NCBI GenBank assembly: GCA_022775045.1
Contig: JALFLB010000015.1
Span: 1-46,565, forward strand
Source: Agathobacter sp.
GTDB taxonomy: Bacteria; Bacillota; Clostridia; Lachnospirales; Lachnospiraceae
Direction of reading: 5' to 3'
Length of the DNA stretch: 46,565 bases
Shown here: positions 7,468 to 15,952 of the stretch, piece by piece
Layout: each line of letters opens with the position of its first letter
Numbering within the stretch: position 1 is the stretch's first letter
Notes under the pieces: generated by a model
What the model saw: only the letters and a program-made list of their open reading frames with translations
Database searches by the model: none
Told to the model about the DNA's origin: nothing
Made by a program: the position numbers and the translations under genes

Positions 7468-9753
7468 TTATCGATTTCGCATAAAATTCCTGAGTCCTGA
7501 CAGATTCAGCTCTCCATCTTCCGACGTCTTACGCTTTTCCCTGCTTTTTCCGCCTTTCCCCTGCTTCGATTTACTGCCAGAACTTCCGGATGGCTTTCTA
7601 ACCTGATTGGTTCCCGTCTTCATCGACAGTTGGATTCTCTCCTTCTTTTCATCAACAGAGAGTACCTTGACATCCACAATATCTCCCACACTGACAGCCT
7701 CAAGCGGATGCTTGATAAAATGATCACAGATTTCGGAAATATGAACCAGGCCATCCTGATGCACACCAATATCGACAAATGCACCGAAGTCAATAACATT
7801 GCGCACGGTTCCCTTAAGAATCATACCTGGTTTTAAATCTTTAATTTCCAACACATCGCTCCGCAAAATCGGCTTTGGCATATCTTCACGGGGATCGCGG
7901 GCCGGTTTCTCCAATTCTTTTACAATATCACGAAGTGTCAGTTCTCCAACCCCAAGTTCCCCTGCAAGGGTCTTGTAATCAGATATTTTTCTAGAAATTC
8001 CAACAACTGCACGACTGCTGACATCCTCTAAGGAGTATCCAAGTCTGGCAAGAAGTTCCTTTGTTGCTGCATAGGATTCCGGATGAACTCCTGTCGCATC
8101 AAGCGGGTTTTTACCACCTGTGATCCGCATGAATCCGGCACACTGCTCATAAGCTTTCGGTCCGAGCTTGGCAACTTTTAATAATTGGGCACGTGAAGAA
8201 AACTCGCCGTTCTCTTCACGGTAGCAAACAATATTTTTTGCAATAGTCCTACTGATTCCAGAAATATATTCCAAAAGTGAAGCCGATGCCGTATTTAAAT
8301 CCACGCCAACACGATTCACACAGTCCTCAACCACTCCTGACAAAGCCTCGCTTAGCTTTTTCTGATTCATATCATGCTGATACTGTCCAACACCGATGGA
8401 TTTCGGATCAATCTTTACCAGCTCCGCAAGTGGATCCTGCAAACGCCGTGCCATGGATGTTGCACTTCTCTGCCCCACATCGAAATTCGGGAACTCCTCC
8501 GTTGCGAGTTTGCTGGCCGAATAGACAGACGCTCCCGCCTCATTGACAATGACATACTGTACCGGCACCGGAATCTCCTTCAAAAGGTCCACAATAATCT
8601 GCTCCGACTCACGGGATGCTGTGCCATTTCCCAGAGAAATCAGGGTAATGTGATACTTTGCAATCAATTTCTTTACGACAGTCTTGGACTCTTCCACTTT
8701 ATTCTGGGGAGCCGTCGGATAAATGACCGTAGTATCCAGCACCTTTCCCGTGGCATCCACCACAGCAAGCTTACAGCCGGTACGGAAAGCCGGATCCCAC
8801 CCCAGCACTACCTGTCCTTTGATTGGAGGCTGCATTAGAAGCTGCTCTAAATTTTTGCCAAAGACTTTGATGGCACCATCCTCGGCCTTCTCTGTAAGAT
8901 CATTTCGAATTTCACGCTCGATTGCCGGTGCGATGAGACGGTCATAAGCATCCACTACTACCTCATGCAAAATTGGCGCTGTCTGCGCTCCCGGTTCTGT
9001 AATCACCTGCTTGTCCAGATACTGGATGATATCCTCTACCGGAGCCTCTACCTTGACGGTCAGAATCTTCTCTTTTTCTCCACGATTAAGAGCAAGGGTT
9101 CTATGTCCTGCCACACTGGAAAGTGCCTCATCATAGTCATAGTACATCTCATAGACAGACTCAGTCTCCAAATCTTTTGCATTTGAAACAAGACGTCCCT
9201 TTTTCATAGTTATTTCACGAATACGAGTCCGGTAATCTGCATGATCCGATATAAGTTCCGCAAGAATATCCTTTGCCCCGGCAAGTGCATCCTTAGCATC
9301 CTCAACTTCCTTCTCCGGATCAATATACTTCGCAGCCTCTTCCTCAATTGACGTTGTCAAATCCTGCTGTAAAAGGGTGTTTGCCAGTGGTTCAAGACCT
9401 TTCTCCTTTGCAATTGTCGCACGGGTACGCCTCTTTGGGCGGAACGGCCGATAGAGATCATCCACTGCTACCTGTGTCTCCGCTGCAAGAATCTGTGTCT
9501 TCAATTCTTCCGTCAGCTTTCCCTGCTCCTCAATCGAAGCAAGTACAGTTTGTTTTTTATCTTCAAGATTTCTTAGATAGGTCAATCGGTCGTATAGATT
9601 TCGCAACACCTCATCATTAAGTGCTCCAGTTGCTTCTTTTCGATATCTGGCAATAAACGGAATTGTACATCCCTCATCAATCAACTGTACCGCTGCCTTT
9701 ACCTGTCCTGCACCAATCTCAAGTTCCTCTGCAATTTTCTCTATTACATCCAT
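7468..9753 (-). CDS. tex: Tex-family RNA-binding protein (S1 domain)
   Basis: Tex/YhgF-type nucleic-acid-binding protein of 761 residues, normal for the family. Visible in order: N-terminal helical Tex region beginning MDVIEKIAEELE, central YqgF/RNase-H-like core (VVLGWDPAFRTGCKLAVVD), helix-hairpin-helix region (LLEYISGISRTIAKNIV, then a second around LLKVAKLGPKAYEQCAGF), and a C-terminal S1 domain (LKPGMILKGTVRNVIDFGAF onward). The last about 45 residues are Lys/Ser/Gly-rich. Homologues affect transcription or RNA quality control; the exact role here is unknown. The start at 9753 is chosen for AAGGAA just upstream; an ATG at 9774 adds seven residues. Single gene with its own promoter. Confidence 0.95.
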   Translation of the reverse strand: MDVIEKIAEELEIGAGQVKAAVQLIDEGCTIPFIARYRKEATGALNDEVLRNLYDRLTYLRNLEDKKQTVLASIEEQGKLTEELKTQILAAETQVAVDDLYRPFRPKRRTRATIAKEKGLEPLANTLLQQDLTTSIEEEAAKYIDPEKEVEDAKDALAGAKDILAELISDHADYRTRIREITMKKGRLVSNAKDLETESVYEMYYDYDEALSSVAGHRTLALNRGEKEKILTVKVEAPVEDIIQYLDKQVITEPGAQTAPILHEVVVDAYDRLIAPAIEREIRNDLTEKAEDGAIKVFGKNLEQLLMQPPIKGQVVLGWDPAFRTGCKLAVVDATGKVLDTTVIYPTAPQNKVEESKTVVKKLIAKYHITLISLGNGTASRESEQIIVDLLKEIPVPVQYVIVNEAGASVYSASKLATEEFPNFDVGQRSATSMARRLQDPLAELVKIDPKSIGVGQYQHDMNQKKLSEALSGVVEDCVNRVGVDLNTASASLLEYISGISRTIAKNIVCYREENGEFSSRAQLLKVAKLGPKAYEQCAGFMRITGGKNPLDATGVHPESYAATKELLARLGYSLEDVSSRAVVGISRKISDYKTLAGELGVGELTLRDIVKELEKPARDPREDMPKPILRSDVLEIKDLKPGMILKGTVRNVIDFGAFVDIGVHQDGLVHISEICDHFIKHPLEAVSVGDIVDVKVLSVDEKKERIQLSMKTGTNQVRKPSGSSGSKSKQGKGGKSREKRKTSEDGELNLSGLRNFMRNR

Positions 9754-9788
9754 AAAAAATTCCTTTCGATACATTTTTTTCTTTTCCT

Positions 9789-9818
9789 ATTATATATGAA
9801 GTGATAAAATGAAATCAA
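9789..9818 (-). promoter_or_regulatory. tex promoter
   Basis: Minus-strand -35 TTGATT (9818-9813), 18-base spacer, -10 TATAAT (9794-9789), 36 bases upstream of the tex start. Confidence 0.75.
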
Positions 9819-9838
9819 CACCAATTGGAGGTAATCAC

Positions 9839-10234
9839 ATGGATATGTATCAACAATCTTATAACTACACCTACGAACAGTCCAACTCCAACCGTCGTTC
9901 TGAACGCATGGAAATTGCTGCTCTGACGCTAGGCATCATCGCATTGGTAAGCTGCACATGCCTTTACCTTTCCATTCCCTGTGGCGCACTTGCCATTATT
10001 TTCGCCTCATTATCTCGGGGTGGTGGAATGAGCTACGGTTCCAAAGCACAGATGGGGATGATTCTAGGAATTCTCGCCCTCGTATTTACGATTACATTAT
10101 ATGCAGTCTTCTTTGGGGCGGCCCTGTATCAGTACGGCAGTATTGAAGGAATCCTGAAGGCCTATTCCGAAATGTATAACATGGATTACAATGATCTGAT
10201 ACAGCAGCTTATGCCATCCACACAAATCCAGTAA
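9839..10234 (+). CDS. DUF4190-like small membrane protein
   Basis: 131 residues. A Tyr/Gln/Asn-rich N-terminus (1-25) is followed by two hydrophobic helices (about 24-56 and 70-95) separated by a short Gly-rich loop SRGGGMSYGSKAQ. This matches DUF4190-type membrane proteins of unknown function. The start at 9839 has TTGGAGG seven bases upstream; an upstream ATG at 9809 would include this site. Divergent from tex, with the last 26 bases overlapping the DUF2752 gene tail to tail. Confidence 0.82.
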   Translation: MDMYQQSYNYTYEQSNSNRRSERMEIAALTLGIIALVSCTCLYLSIPCGALAIIFASLSRGGGMSYGSKAQMGMILGILALVFTITLYAVFFGAALYQYGSIEGILKAYSEMYNMDYNDLIQQLMPSTQIQ

Positions 10235-10652
10235 AACGAAGCAGCAAATTTTTGATGAGGCAATTCAGAATAATGATCGCCAGTGCAATCCAAAGATAAA
10301 GATCCCGATAATGCAGGCCAATCTGCAATTTTCCGTTGGACAAGCGCTCAATCGTCTGTGAAAGCATGAACCATCCTCCCAATACCGCTGTATAGACTAC
10401 GATTGGATGAAAATAAAGAGAAGTCAGGATTTTTCCTCTAAACAATGCAATCACTGCGCGGGTTCCCCCACAGCCCGGACAATAATAGCCTGTCAGCCGG
10501 TGAAACATACAGGGGGGAAATCCTCCAAGCTTTTGAAAGAGTCCAAATTTTGCACTCAAAAATACGATTCCTGCAATGCCGATACATACCCAGCCAATGA
10601 TATAAAAACACTTGTCCAATACAGGACTGATTTTGCAAATGTGATATTTCAT
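10209..10652 (-). CDS. DUF2752 membrane protein
   Basis: 147 residues with three or four hydrophobic helices and the family signature CPGCGGTRAV (58-67) just after a short hydrophobic loop. DUF2752 proteins have no established function. AAGGATACAAGT precedes the ATG. It converges on and overlaps by 26 bases with the DUF4190-like gene, so the two transcripts are complementary at their 3' ends. Confidence 0.87.
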   Translation of the reverse strand: MKYHICKISPVLDKCFYIIGWVCIGIAGIVFLSAKFGLFQKLGGFPPCMFHRLTGYYCPGCGGTRAVIALFRGKILTSLYFHPIVVYTAVLGGWFMLSQTIERLSNGKLQIGLHYRDLYLWIALAIIILNCLIKNLLLRFTGFVWMA

Positions 10653-10683
10653 ACTTGTATCCTTTTTTACCTATCTCTTTGGG

Positions 10684-10712
10684 TTACGATTTACAATAAA
10701 TTACAGTATAAT
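10684..10712 (+). promoter_or_regulatory. Possible promoter of the 10766-14129 plus-strand genes
   Basis: -10 TATAAT (10707-10712) with a weak -35 TTACGA (10684-10689) at 17 bases, about 50 bases before the SprA-like gene. Confidence 0.45.
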
Positions 10713-10765
10713 CATTATCTGCTCTACTGTCAAAACGAACAGCACCAGAGAAAGGAGAGTCCTTT

Positions 10766-11230
10766 ATGAATATTAATACCGGATACCTATCCTACACAAA
10801 TAGTATCTATCAACCGAACCAAAGCAGATTTGCCGATTCCGTTCCAAACACAGATCCTGACGAGCAGAAAAAAACAGAATGCCAAACCTGCAAAAGGCGC
10901 AAATATCAGGATGGTTCAGATGAAAATAATGTTTCCTTTAAGGCAGCTGCCCATATTTCTCCGGAATCTGCTGGAGCTGCAGTCCGCGCTCACGAAGGAG
11001 AACATGTTAGTAATGCATACAAGAAAGCTTCACAAAAAAATGGTGAAGTTCTTTCTGCAACGGTATCCATCCACACTGCTGTCTGCCCGGAATGTGGAAG
11101 AAGTTACATTTCCGGCGGCACAACCCACACTATGATCAAATACAAAAACGAAAGCAATCCTTATCAGCAGGAATTGAAATCTGCTGACGCAGCTCGTCTG
11201 CGGGGTGCAAACATCGATCTTGCTGTCTAA
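10766..11230 (+). CDS. SprA-related protein with HExxH motif (putative metallopeptidase)
   Basis: 154 residues, no signal peptide. Features are a CQTCKRRKYQDGSDE block (39-53), VSFKAAAHISP (56-66), the zinc-peptidase-like HEGEH (76-80) followed by VSNA, and a second CPEC pair (107-110). The combination CxxC / YQDGSD / HISP / HExEH matches the SprA-related family, annotated as putative metalloproteases without demonstrated activity. The two Cys pairs could hold a structural zinc. AAAGGAG precedes the ATG. It lies 15 bases before the DUF975 gene, probably co-transcribed. Catalysis is inferred from HExxH only. Confidence 0.85.
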   Translation: MNINTGYLSYTNSIYQPNQSRFADSVPNTDPDEQKKTECQTCKRRKYQDGSDENNVSFKAAAHISPESAGAAVRAHEGEHVSNAYKKASQKNGEVLSATVSIHTAVCPECGRSYISGGTTHTMIKYKNESNPYQQELKSADAARLRGANIDLAV

Positions 11231-11245
11231 GGAGTATAAAGTATT

Positions 11246-11971
11246 ATGAACAGACCTTGTAAAGAACTAAAAAGAATTGCACGACTAAACTTAAGCGGAC
11301 GCTACGGTACACCGATGTCTGCCTTGCTACTTGCCGGAATTATCCCTCTGATGACCGAACTGCCATTTTCCATGTTGCAGCAATCCTCACAACCTTTATC
11401 ACAGACCATTATTTTTTATATTGCTGACTTTCTGATTTCCCTGCTCTCCATTGTCTTATCCGTTGGGTTACTGCGTCTGCATCTGTCGCTCTCAAGAGGA
11501 GAGCAATATCAAACGGGAATGGTTTTCTGGGCATTCAAAAACCATCCTGACCGCTGTATTGTAATCGGACTTCTCATGTTTATCATCGAGCTTGTAGCAT
11601 TGCTTCCTATGATTGCCAGCTTGATCCTTTTGAATGTATCCCATGGAATAAACTTGGGAAAAATAGCAATCGTAATTTTTGCCTCGCTGATTAGTGTCGT
11701 TATGGTCACTCTCGTACAGCTATGGTATGCGCTCGCCTTTTTTCTTCTGCTTGATCATCCGCAGATGCGTGCACCTGAGACACTCAAAGTCAGCCGAAGC
11801 CTTATGAAAGGGCATAAAGGACAGCTTTTCTACATTTATTTAAGCTTTTTGGGAATGCACCTTCTTTGCATCCTCACATTGGGAATTGGCTATCTTTGGG
11901 TTATGCCATATCAGTCACAGACAATTACAACCTTTTACCGGGATATTATTGGTGAACTTCCGCCGCAATAG
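11246..11971 (+). CDS. DUF975 family membrane protein
   Basis: 241 residues with about five to six membrane helices. The N-terminus (CKELKRIARLNLSGRYG) and the later FFLLLDHPQMRAPETLKVSR-type region, with SRSLMKGHKGQLFYIYLSFLG, are those of DUF975 integral membrane proteins, whose function is not known. The ribosome binding site AAGGAG overlaps the stop codon of the SprA-like gene, indicating coupled expression. Confidence 0.88.
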   Translation: MNRPCKELKRIARLNLSGRYGTPMSALLLAGIIPLMTELPFSMLQQSSQPLSQTIIFYIADFLISLLSIVLSVGLLRLHLSLSRGEQYQTGMVFWAFKNHPDRCIVIGLLMFIIELVALLPMIASLILLNVSHGINLGKIAIVIFASLISVVMVTLVQLWYALAFFLLLDHPQMRAPETLKVSRSLMKGHKGQLFYIYLSFLGMHLLCILTLGIGYLWVMPYQSQTITTFYRDIIGELPPQ

Positions 11972-12010
11972 CGGCAGATGATACAAAACAAATTAAGGAG
12001 GATTTTACAA

Positions 12011-13408
12011 ATGAACCAAAACAAAGACATCATTAAGGACGCAAAAGTCTTAGGTGTCCCAAAAATGCTGCTGCTCGGTCTTCAACACATGTTTGCCATG
12101 TTCGGGGCAACCATTCTTGTCCCGATTCTGGTCAACAGCTACTTTGGCAGCAAAGGACAGGTATTGTCCGTACAAGTAACACTTTTCTGTGCCGGACTCG
12201 GAACTCTCTTCTTCCACCTATGCTCAAAATTTAAGGTGCCGGCCTTTCTCGGATCATCCTTCGCCTTTCTCGGGGGATTTGCCAGTGTCGCAAGCTTAGA
12301 CAGCGGTATCTTCCAGAATATGCCGGACTCGGAAAAACTGCAGTACGCCTGCGGCGGTATCCTGATTGCCGGTCTTCTTTATCTTGTTCTCGCCCTGATC
12401 ATAAAACTGATCGGTGTAAAACGCGTCATGCGTTTTCTCCCACCGGTTGTTACTGGTCCAATCATCATCTGCATCGGCTTAAGCCTTGCACCATCGGCTG
12501 TCAGCAATGCATCAACCAACTGGCTGATTGCATTGGTCGCACTTACAGTGATTATTATATTTAACATTTGGGGCAAAGGCATGTTCAAAATTATTCCGAT
12601 TCTGCTTGGTGTCATCATTTCTTATGTATTTGCACTCTGCCTGCACGGACTTGGATTTACTAATCCGGACGGTTCTGCAATTTTTGATTTTGCTGGTGTC
12701 GGATCTGCTTCCTTTATCGGGCTTCCGCCATTCCAGCTTCCAAAATTTAATATCACCGCCATTCTCATTATGGCACCGATTGCGATTGCAACCATGATGG
12801 AACATATTGGTGATATGTCTGCAATTTCCGCTACAGTTGGTGAAAACTTCCTGGAGGATCCAGGACTCCACCGTACCTTGATTGGAGATGGTATTGCCAC
12901 CTCCCTTTCCGCTTTGATCGGCGGACCGGCCAACACCACCTATGGTGAGAACACAGGTGTCCTCGAACTGTCCTGCGTACACGACCCAAGAGTTGTTCGT
13001 CTTGCCGCTGTATACGCCATTATTTTAAGCTTTATTCCAAAGGTTTCCGAGATTATCGGTTCTATGCCGGCATCTATCATTGGTGGGGTCAGCTTTATCC
13101 TCTACGGAATGATTTCCGCTATTGGTGTACGAAATGTCGTTGAGAACCATGTAGACTTCACCAAATCACGTAATCTGATTATCGCAGGCGTAATTCTTGT
13201 ATGCGGCCTCGGCTTCACCAACGGTCTTACCTTTACCATAGCAGGAACCTCCATTACCCTCACCTCACTTGCCATAGCTGCAATTGCAGGTATCCTGCTG
13301 AACCTCATTCTGCCAGGCAATGATTATCATTTCGGTGATGATCCTGATGCAGACTCTTCCAGAGGCATGGATTTCCGCCCTAGAGAACTGGAAAAAGAAC
13401 TGAAATAA
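12011..13408 (+). CDS. uraA: Uracil permease (NCS2 family)
   Basis: Proton-coupled uracil transporter of the NCS2/UraA family in the cytoplasmic membrane. 465 residues and about 14 helices. Family marks are LGLQHMFAMFGATILVP near the N-terminus (the QH pair), MEHIGDMSA (substrate-site Glu in the ExxGD-like segment) and GGPANTTYGENTG with the second Glu. The start at 12011 is fixed by AAGGAGG nine bases upstream; an ATG at 11978 would include that site. No pyr-type attenuator fits the 39-base gap after DUF975, so control is likely from upstream. Uracil rather than xanthine specificity is inferred from closest family features. Confidence 0.92.
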   Translation: MNQNKDIIKDAKVLGVPKMLLLGLQHMFAMFGATILVPILVNSYFGSKGQVLSVQVTLFCAGLGTLFFHLCSKFKVPAFLGSSFAFLGGFASVASLDSGIFQNMPDSEKLQYACGGILIAGLLYLVLALIIKLIGVKRVMRFLPPVVTGPIIICIGLSLAPSAVSNASTNWLIALVALTVIIIFNIWGKGMFKIIPILLGVIISYVFALCLHGLGFTNPDGSAIFDFAGVGSASFIGLPPFQLPKFNITAILIMAPIAIATMMEHIGDMSAISATVGENFLEDPGLHRTLIGDGIATSLSALIGGPANTTYGENTGVLELSCVHDPRVVRLAAVYAIILSFIPKVSEIIGSMPASIIGGVSFILYGMISAIGVRNVVENHVDFTKSRNLIIAGVILVCGLGFTNGLTFTIAGTSITLTSLAIAAIAGILLNLILPGNDYHFGDDPDADSSRGMDFRPRELEKELK

Positions 13409-13442
13409 AGTCAAAAATAAGAAATTGTAAATGGAGGTTCCC

Positions 13443-14129
13443 ATGCACAGCACATACAAAGGACAAATTTCGGAATCCCGCAGGCTTGCCGTCATCCTCG
13501 CCATTTCTGGAGGACTGATGGATGCCTACACCTACATTTTCCGTGGCGGTGTCTTTGCAAATGCCCAGACTGGAAACATTCTTCTTTTCGGAGTAAAGCT
13601 GTCTGAGGGAAATTGGGGGGAAGCACTGCGTTACTTCTTCCCAGTACTTGCCTTTGCGCTTGGCATTATTCTTGCGGAGATTGCACGGCATTTTTGCACG
13701 GAAGGCAGTATTTTCCACTGGAGGCAGTTGTCTGTTTTACTGGAATGTATCATTTTATTTGCAGTTGGCTTCATTCCAACAACCTATAATCTGCCAGCCA
13801 ACGCACTAGTCTCTTTTGCCTGCGGAATTCAAGTGGAAAGCTTCCGTAAAGTAAAGGGAAATGCCTCAGCCACCACCATGTGTATTGGAAATCTGCGTTC
13901 TGGAACACAGGCAATATTTGATTTTGCCTTCTCTAAAAAAAAGAAATTTTTGCATAAAGGACTTACCTATTATGGAATTATTTTATCTTTTATAATCGGT
14001 GCCATAATTGGCAATGTACTCATTAAATATTCCTCTCAACGTGCCATATGGTGCAGCAGCATTCTTTTGTTTATAGGATTTCTCTTAATGTTTATTCAAA
14101 GTGAAGAAAATTCTTCGGGGCCATCATAG
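13443..14129 (+). CDS. YoaK/DUF1275 family membrane protein
   Basis: 228 residues with about six membrane helices. The N-terminal ISGGLMDAYTYIFRGGVFANAQTGNILLF block and the later GIQVESFRKVKGNASATTMCIGNLRSG segment are diagnostic of DUF1275 (YoaK-like) proteins; function unknown. GGAGG lies five bases before the ATG at 13443, preferred over the ATG at 13431 that contains it. It follows uraA by 34 bases and ends inside a shared terminator hairpin. Confidence 0.88.
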   Translation: MHSTYKGQISESRRLAVILAISGGLMDAYTYIFRGGVFANAQTGNILLFGVKLSEGNWGEALRYFFPVLAFALGIILAEIARHFCTEGSIFHWRQLSVLLECIILFAVGFIPTTYNLPANALVSFACGIQVESFRKVKGNASATTMCIGNLRSGTQAIFDFAFSKKKKFLHKGLTYYGIILSFIIGAIIGNVLIKYSSQRAIWCSSILLFIGFLLMFIQSEENSSGPS

Positions 14130-14136
14130 CCCCGAA
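14114..14136. terminator. Convergent terminator hairpin (DUF1275 gene / pepD)
   Basis: Perfect 8-base stem TTCGGGGC/GCCCCGAA with a 7-base loop. It straddles the 3' end of the DUF1275 gene and lies five bases after the pepD stop. On the minus strand it is followed by TTTTCTTC, so it fits best as the pepD terminator. Confidence 0.72.
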
Positions 14137-14140
14137 AATC

Positions 14141-15625
14141 CTACGCATCCGATCGGGAATAGGCATTTTTCATCTGACTGCTCAGTTCAAAGAGTACCTG
14201 ATTCAGCACCGTACTCGTTTCCTTCTTCAACATATCTGCAATCTTCCGGTTTGCCTCCTGCTTAAGTACCAGACGCTTTTCCTCATCCAGTTCCTTTTCC
14301 AGCAATACATCATAACGGTTAATCAGTTCATGCCCCTTCGACATCACATGCTCCTGAAAGCGCTCAATATGGAAAATAGATTTCTGATAAGAAGCATCTG
14401 CCATCGCCGCAATCAACCGGCTCGACCAGTAAAAATTGTCCGTAGAAACCTCCCCCGTTGTATTGGAAAGGTATTCCGGTATCTCTTCCACATCCGCATA
14501 AAATGGGACCAGTGCATTGAATGCATTAGAAGCATATGCAATCCACTCAATGGTATTATAATCGCAAACATGATCCGGACGTATCTGAATCAAAGCCATA
14601 AAATCATTCCGGTTAACACCAATGGAACGATATGCCCCCCGCATAAGTTTCTCTCCATAAGATCCGTATGGATCATACGGTGTTCCCTGGAAATGAGAAG
14701 AGAGCACATACTTGACATCCTCTACCGTAATTTTCTTTTCCGGGACCATGCACCACGGCAAATCATCAGAAGTCGGCGTAAGCTCTGCTGCCGGACCTTC
14801 CCACACCTTGGTATGTGGGTTCAGATATCGTTCCATAAACCATGCACGGGGCGTATTGTACACATGATCTGCATCGTCATGACTGCCAAAGGCATCCCTC
14901 GGATTAATTCTTCCGTCCATGGAGAGATTTAAGTGATTTTTTTCAATAAACTCCCGCATATCCACAGAACACATATATTCCTTGCGTTCCGAAAGTGCAT
15001 CTTCAAGATCAAATTGATCAAGCCCTAACTGGTTCGGCATCACAACATAGACATCATCCGGAACTCTCCTGGCAATCCAATGATGCCCACCGATGGTCTC
15101 CAGCCACCAGATTTCATCGGCATCCTGAAAAGCAATTCCATTCATCTCGTATGTACCATACTGCTCCAGAAGACTTCCCAGCCGCTGCACCCCCTCCCTG
15201 GCACTGTGAATATACGGAAGAACCAGACATACAATGTCCTCCTCCCCGATTCCTCCGGCAACCTCTTCCTTTCCTTCTTCCTCTGGCTGATATTCCACCA
15301 GCGGGTCTGCCCCCAGCACCCTGGGATTGGACGTAATCGTCTCTGTTGCCGTCATTGCGACATGCGCCTCATTGACTCCACTGGCTGCCCAGATTCCCTC
15401 TCCCTTCACCGCATTCGGCATCGCTGTATAACGCATCGGATTGTCCGGAAGCGTTATCTCCACATGGGAGAGAACCGATTTATACTTCCGCGGCTGTTCC
15501 TCCGGTTTCACCACAACAAATTTCTTCGGGGTAAAATGGCCCGCAGAGGAATCATCATTTCTTGCAATCATTGTTGAACCATCATAAGATGCTTTTTTTC
15601 CTACTAATATTGTTGTACACCCCAT
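14141..15625 (-). CDS. pepD: C69 family dipeptidase
   Basis: Ntn-hydrolase dipeptidase of the C69 family, 494 residues. Cys3 of MGCTTILVGKKASYDGST is the expected N-terminal nucleophile after processing, and ARNDDSSAGHF is the adjacent conserved block. Other family segments are GVNEAHVAMTATETI and WWLETIGGHHWIARRVPDD. Predicted to hydrolyse a range of dipeptides in the cytosol; specificity cannot be read. GGGAGAACAGGATA precedes the ATG, and TATAAT at 15697-15692 is a plausible -10 without a good -35. Single gene with a downstream hairpin. Confidence 0.93.
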   Translation of the reverse strand: MGCTTILVGKKASYDGSTMIARNDDSSAGHFTPKKFVVVKPEEQPRKYKSVLSHVEITLPDNPMRYTAMPNAVKGEGIWAASGVNEAHVAMTATETITSNPRVLGADPLVEYQPEEEGKEEVAGGIGEEDIVCLVLPYIHSAREGVQRLGSLLEQYGTYEMNGIAFQDADEIWWLETIGGHHWIARRVPDDVYVVMPNQLGLDQFDLEDALSERKEYMCSVDMREFIEKNHLNLSMDGRINPRDAFGSHDDADHVYNTPRAWFMERYLNPHTKVWEGPAAELTPTSDDLPWCMVPEKKITVEDVKYVLSSHFQGTPYDPYGSYGEKLMRGAYRSIGVNRNDFMALIQIRPDHVCDYNTIEWIAYASNAFNALVPFYADVEEIPEYLSNTTGEVSTDNFYWSSRLIAAMADASYQKSIFHIERFQEHVMSKGHELINRYDVLLEKELDEEKRLVLKQEANRKIADMLKKETSTVLNQVLFELSSQMKNAYSRSDA

Positions 15626-15810
15626 TATCCTGTTCTCCCTTCATTTCCAACTCATTTTGGCGATTATGACACTCAATAAAATCGATAATTTATTATACGC
15701 CTTTTTATTAGAGAATAAAACCTACGAATTTTTCCGAAAACGTCTCCTTGAAATTTTCCTATGATACAAGTAGTAATATCTTAAACAATAATCAGGAGAA
15801 AGCATTTTGA

Positions 15811-15927
15811 AATCTTGGCTTTGAAGCATTGGACTATGATAACATCGTCCTGATCAATGCTCCTTTTACCGGAGAGGTTCATGACGAAACTTTTCTGAAA
15901 AACTTTTGTACAAAACTGGAAGAATAA
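15811..15927 (+). pseudogene. C-terminal remnant of an unidentified gene
   Basis: A 38-codon open stretch directly after a TGA, reading LDYDNIVLINAPFTGEVHDE and ending KLEE plus stop. It has coding character (hydrophobic strand, then acidic loop) but no start. Just upstream, AGGAG at 15794-15798 precedes a TTG frame that stops after five codons, as if an internal deletion fused the gene's 5' and 3' ends out of frame. The strand-loop pattern faintly recalls flavodoxin-like proteins, but the match is too short to name. Confidence 0.5.
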
Positions 15928-15952
15928 AAATTACCGGCACTATTGTGCCGGT
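15925..15952 (-). terminator. MATE gene terminator
   Basis: Perfect 8-base stem ACCGGCAC/GTGCCGGT (15933-15940 with 15945-15952), followed on the minus strand by AATTTTTA. It overlaps the MATE stop codon and, on the other strand, the end of the 15811-15927 remnant. Confidence 0.85.
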
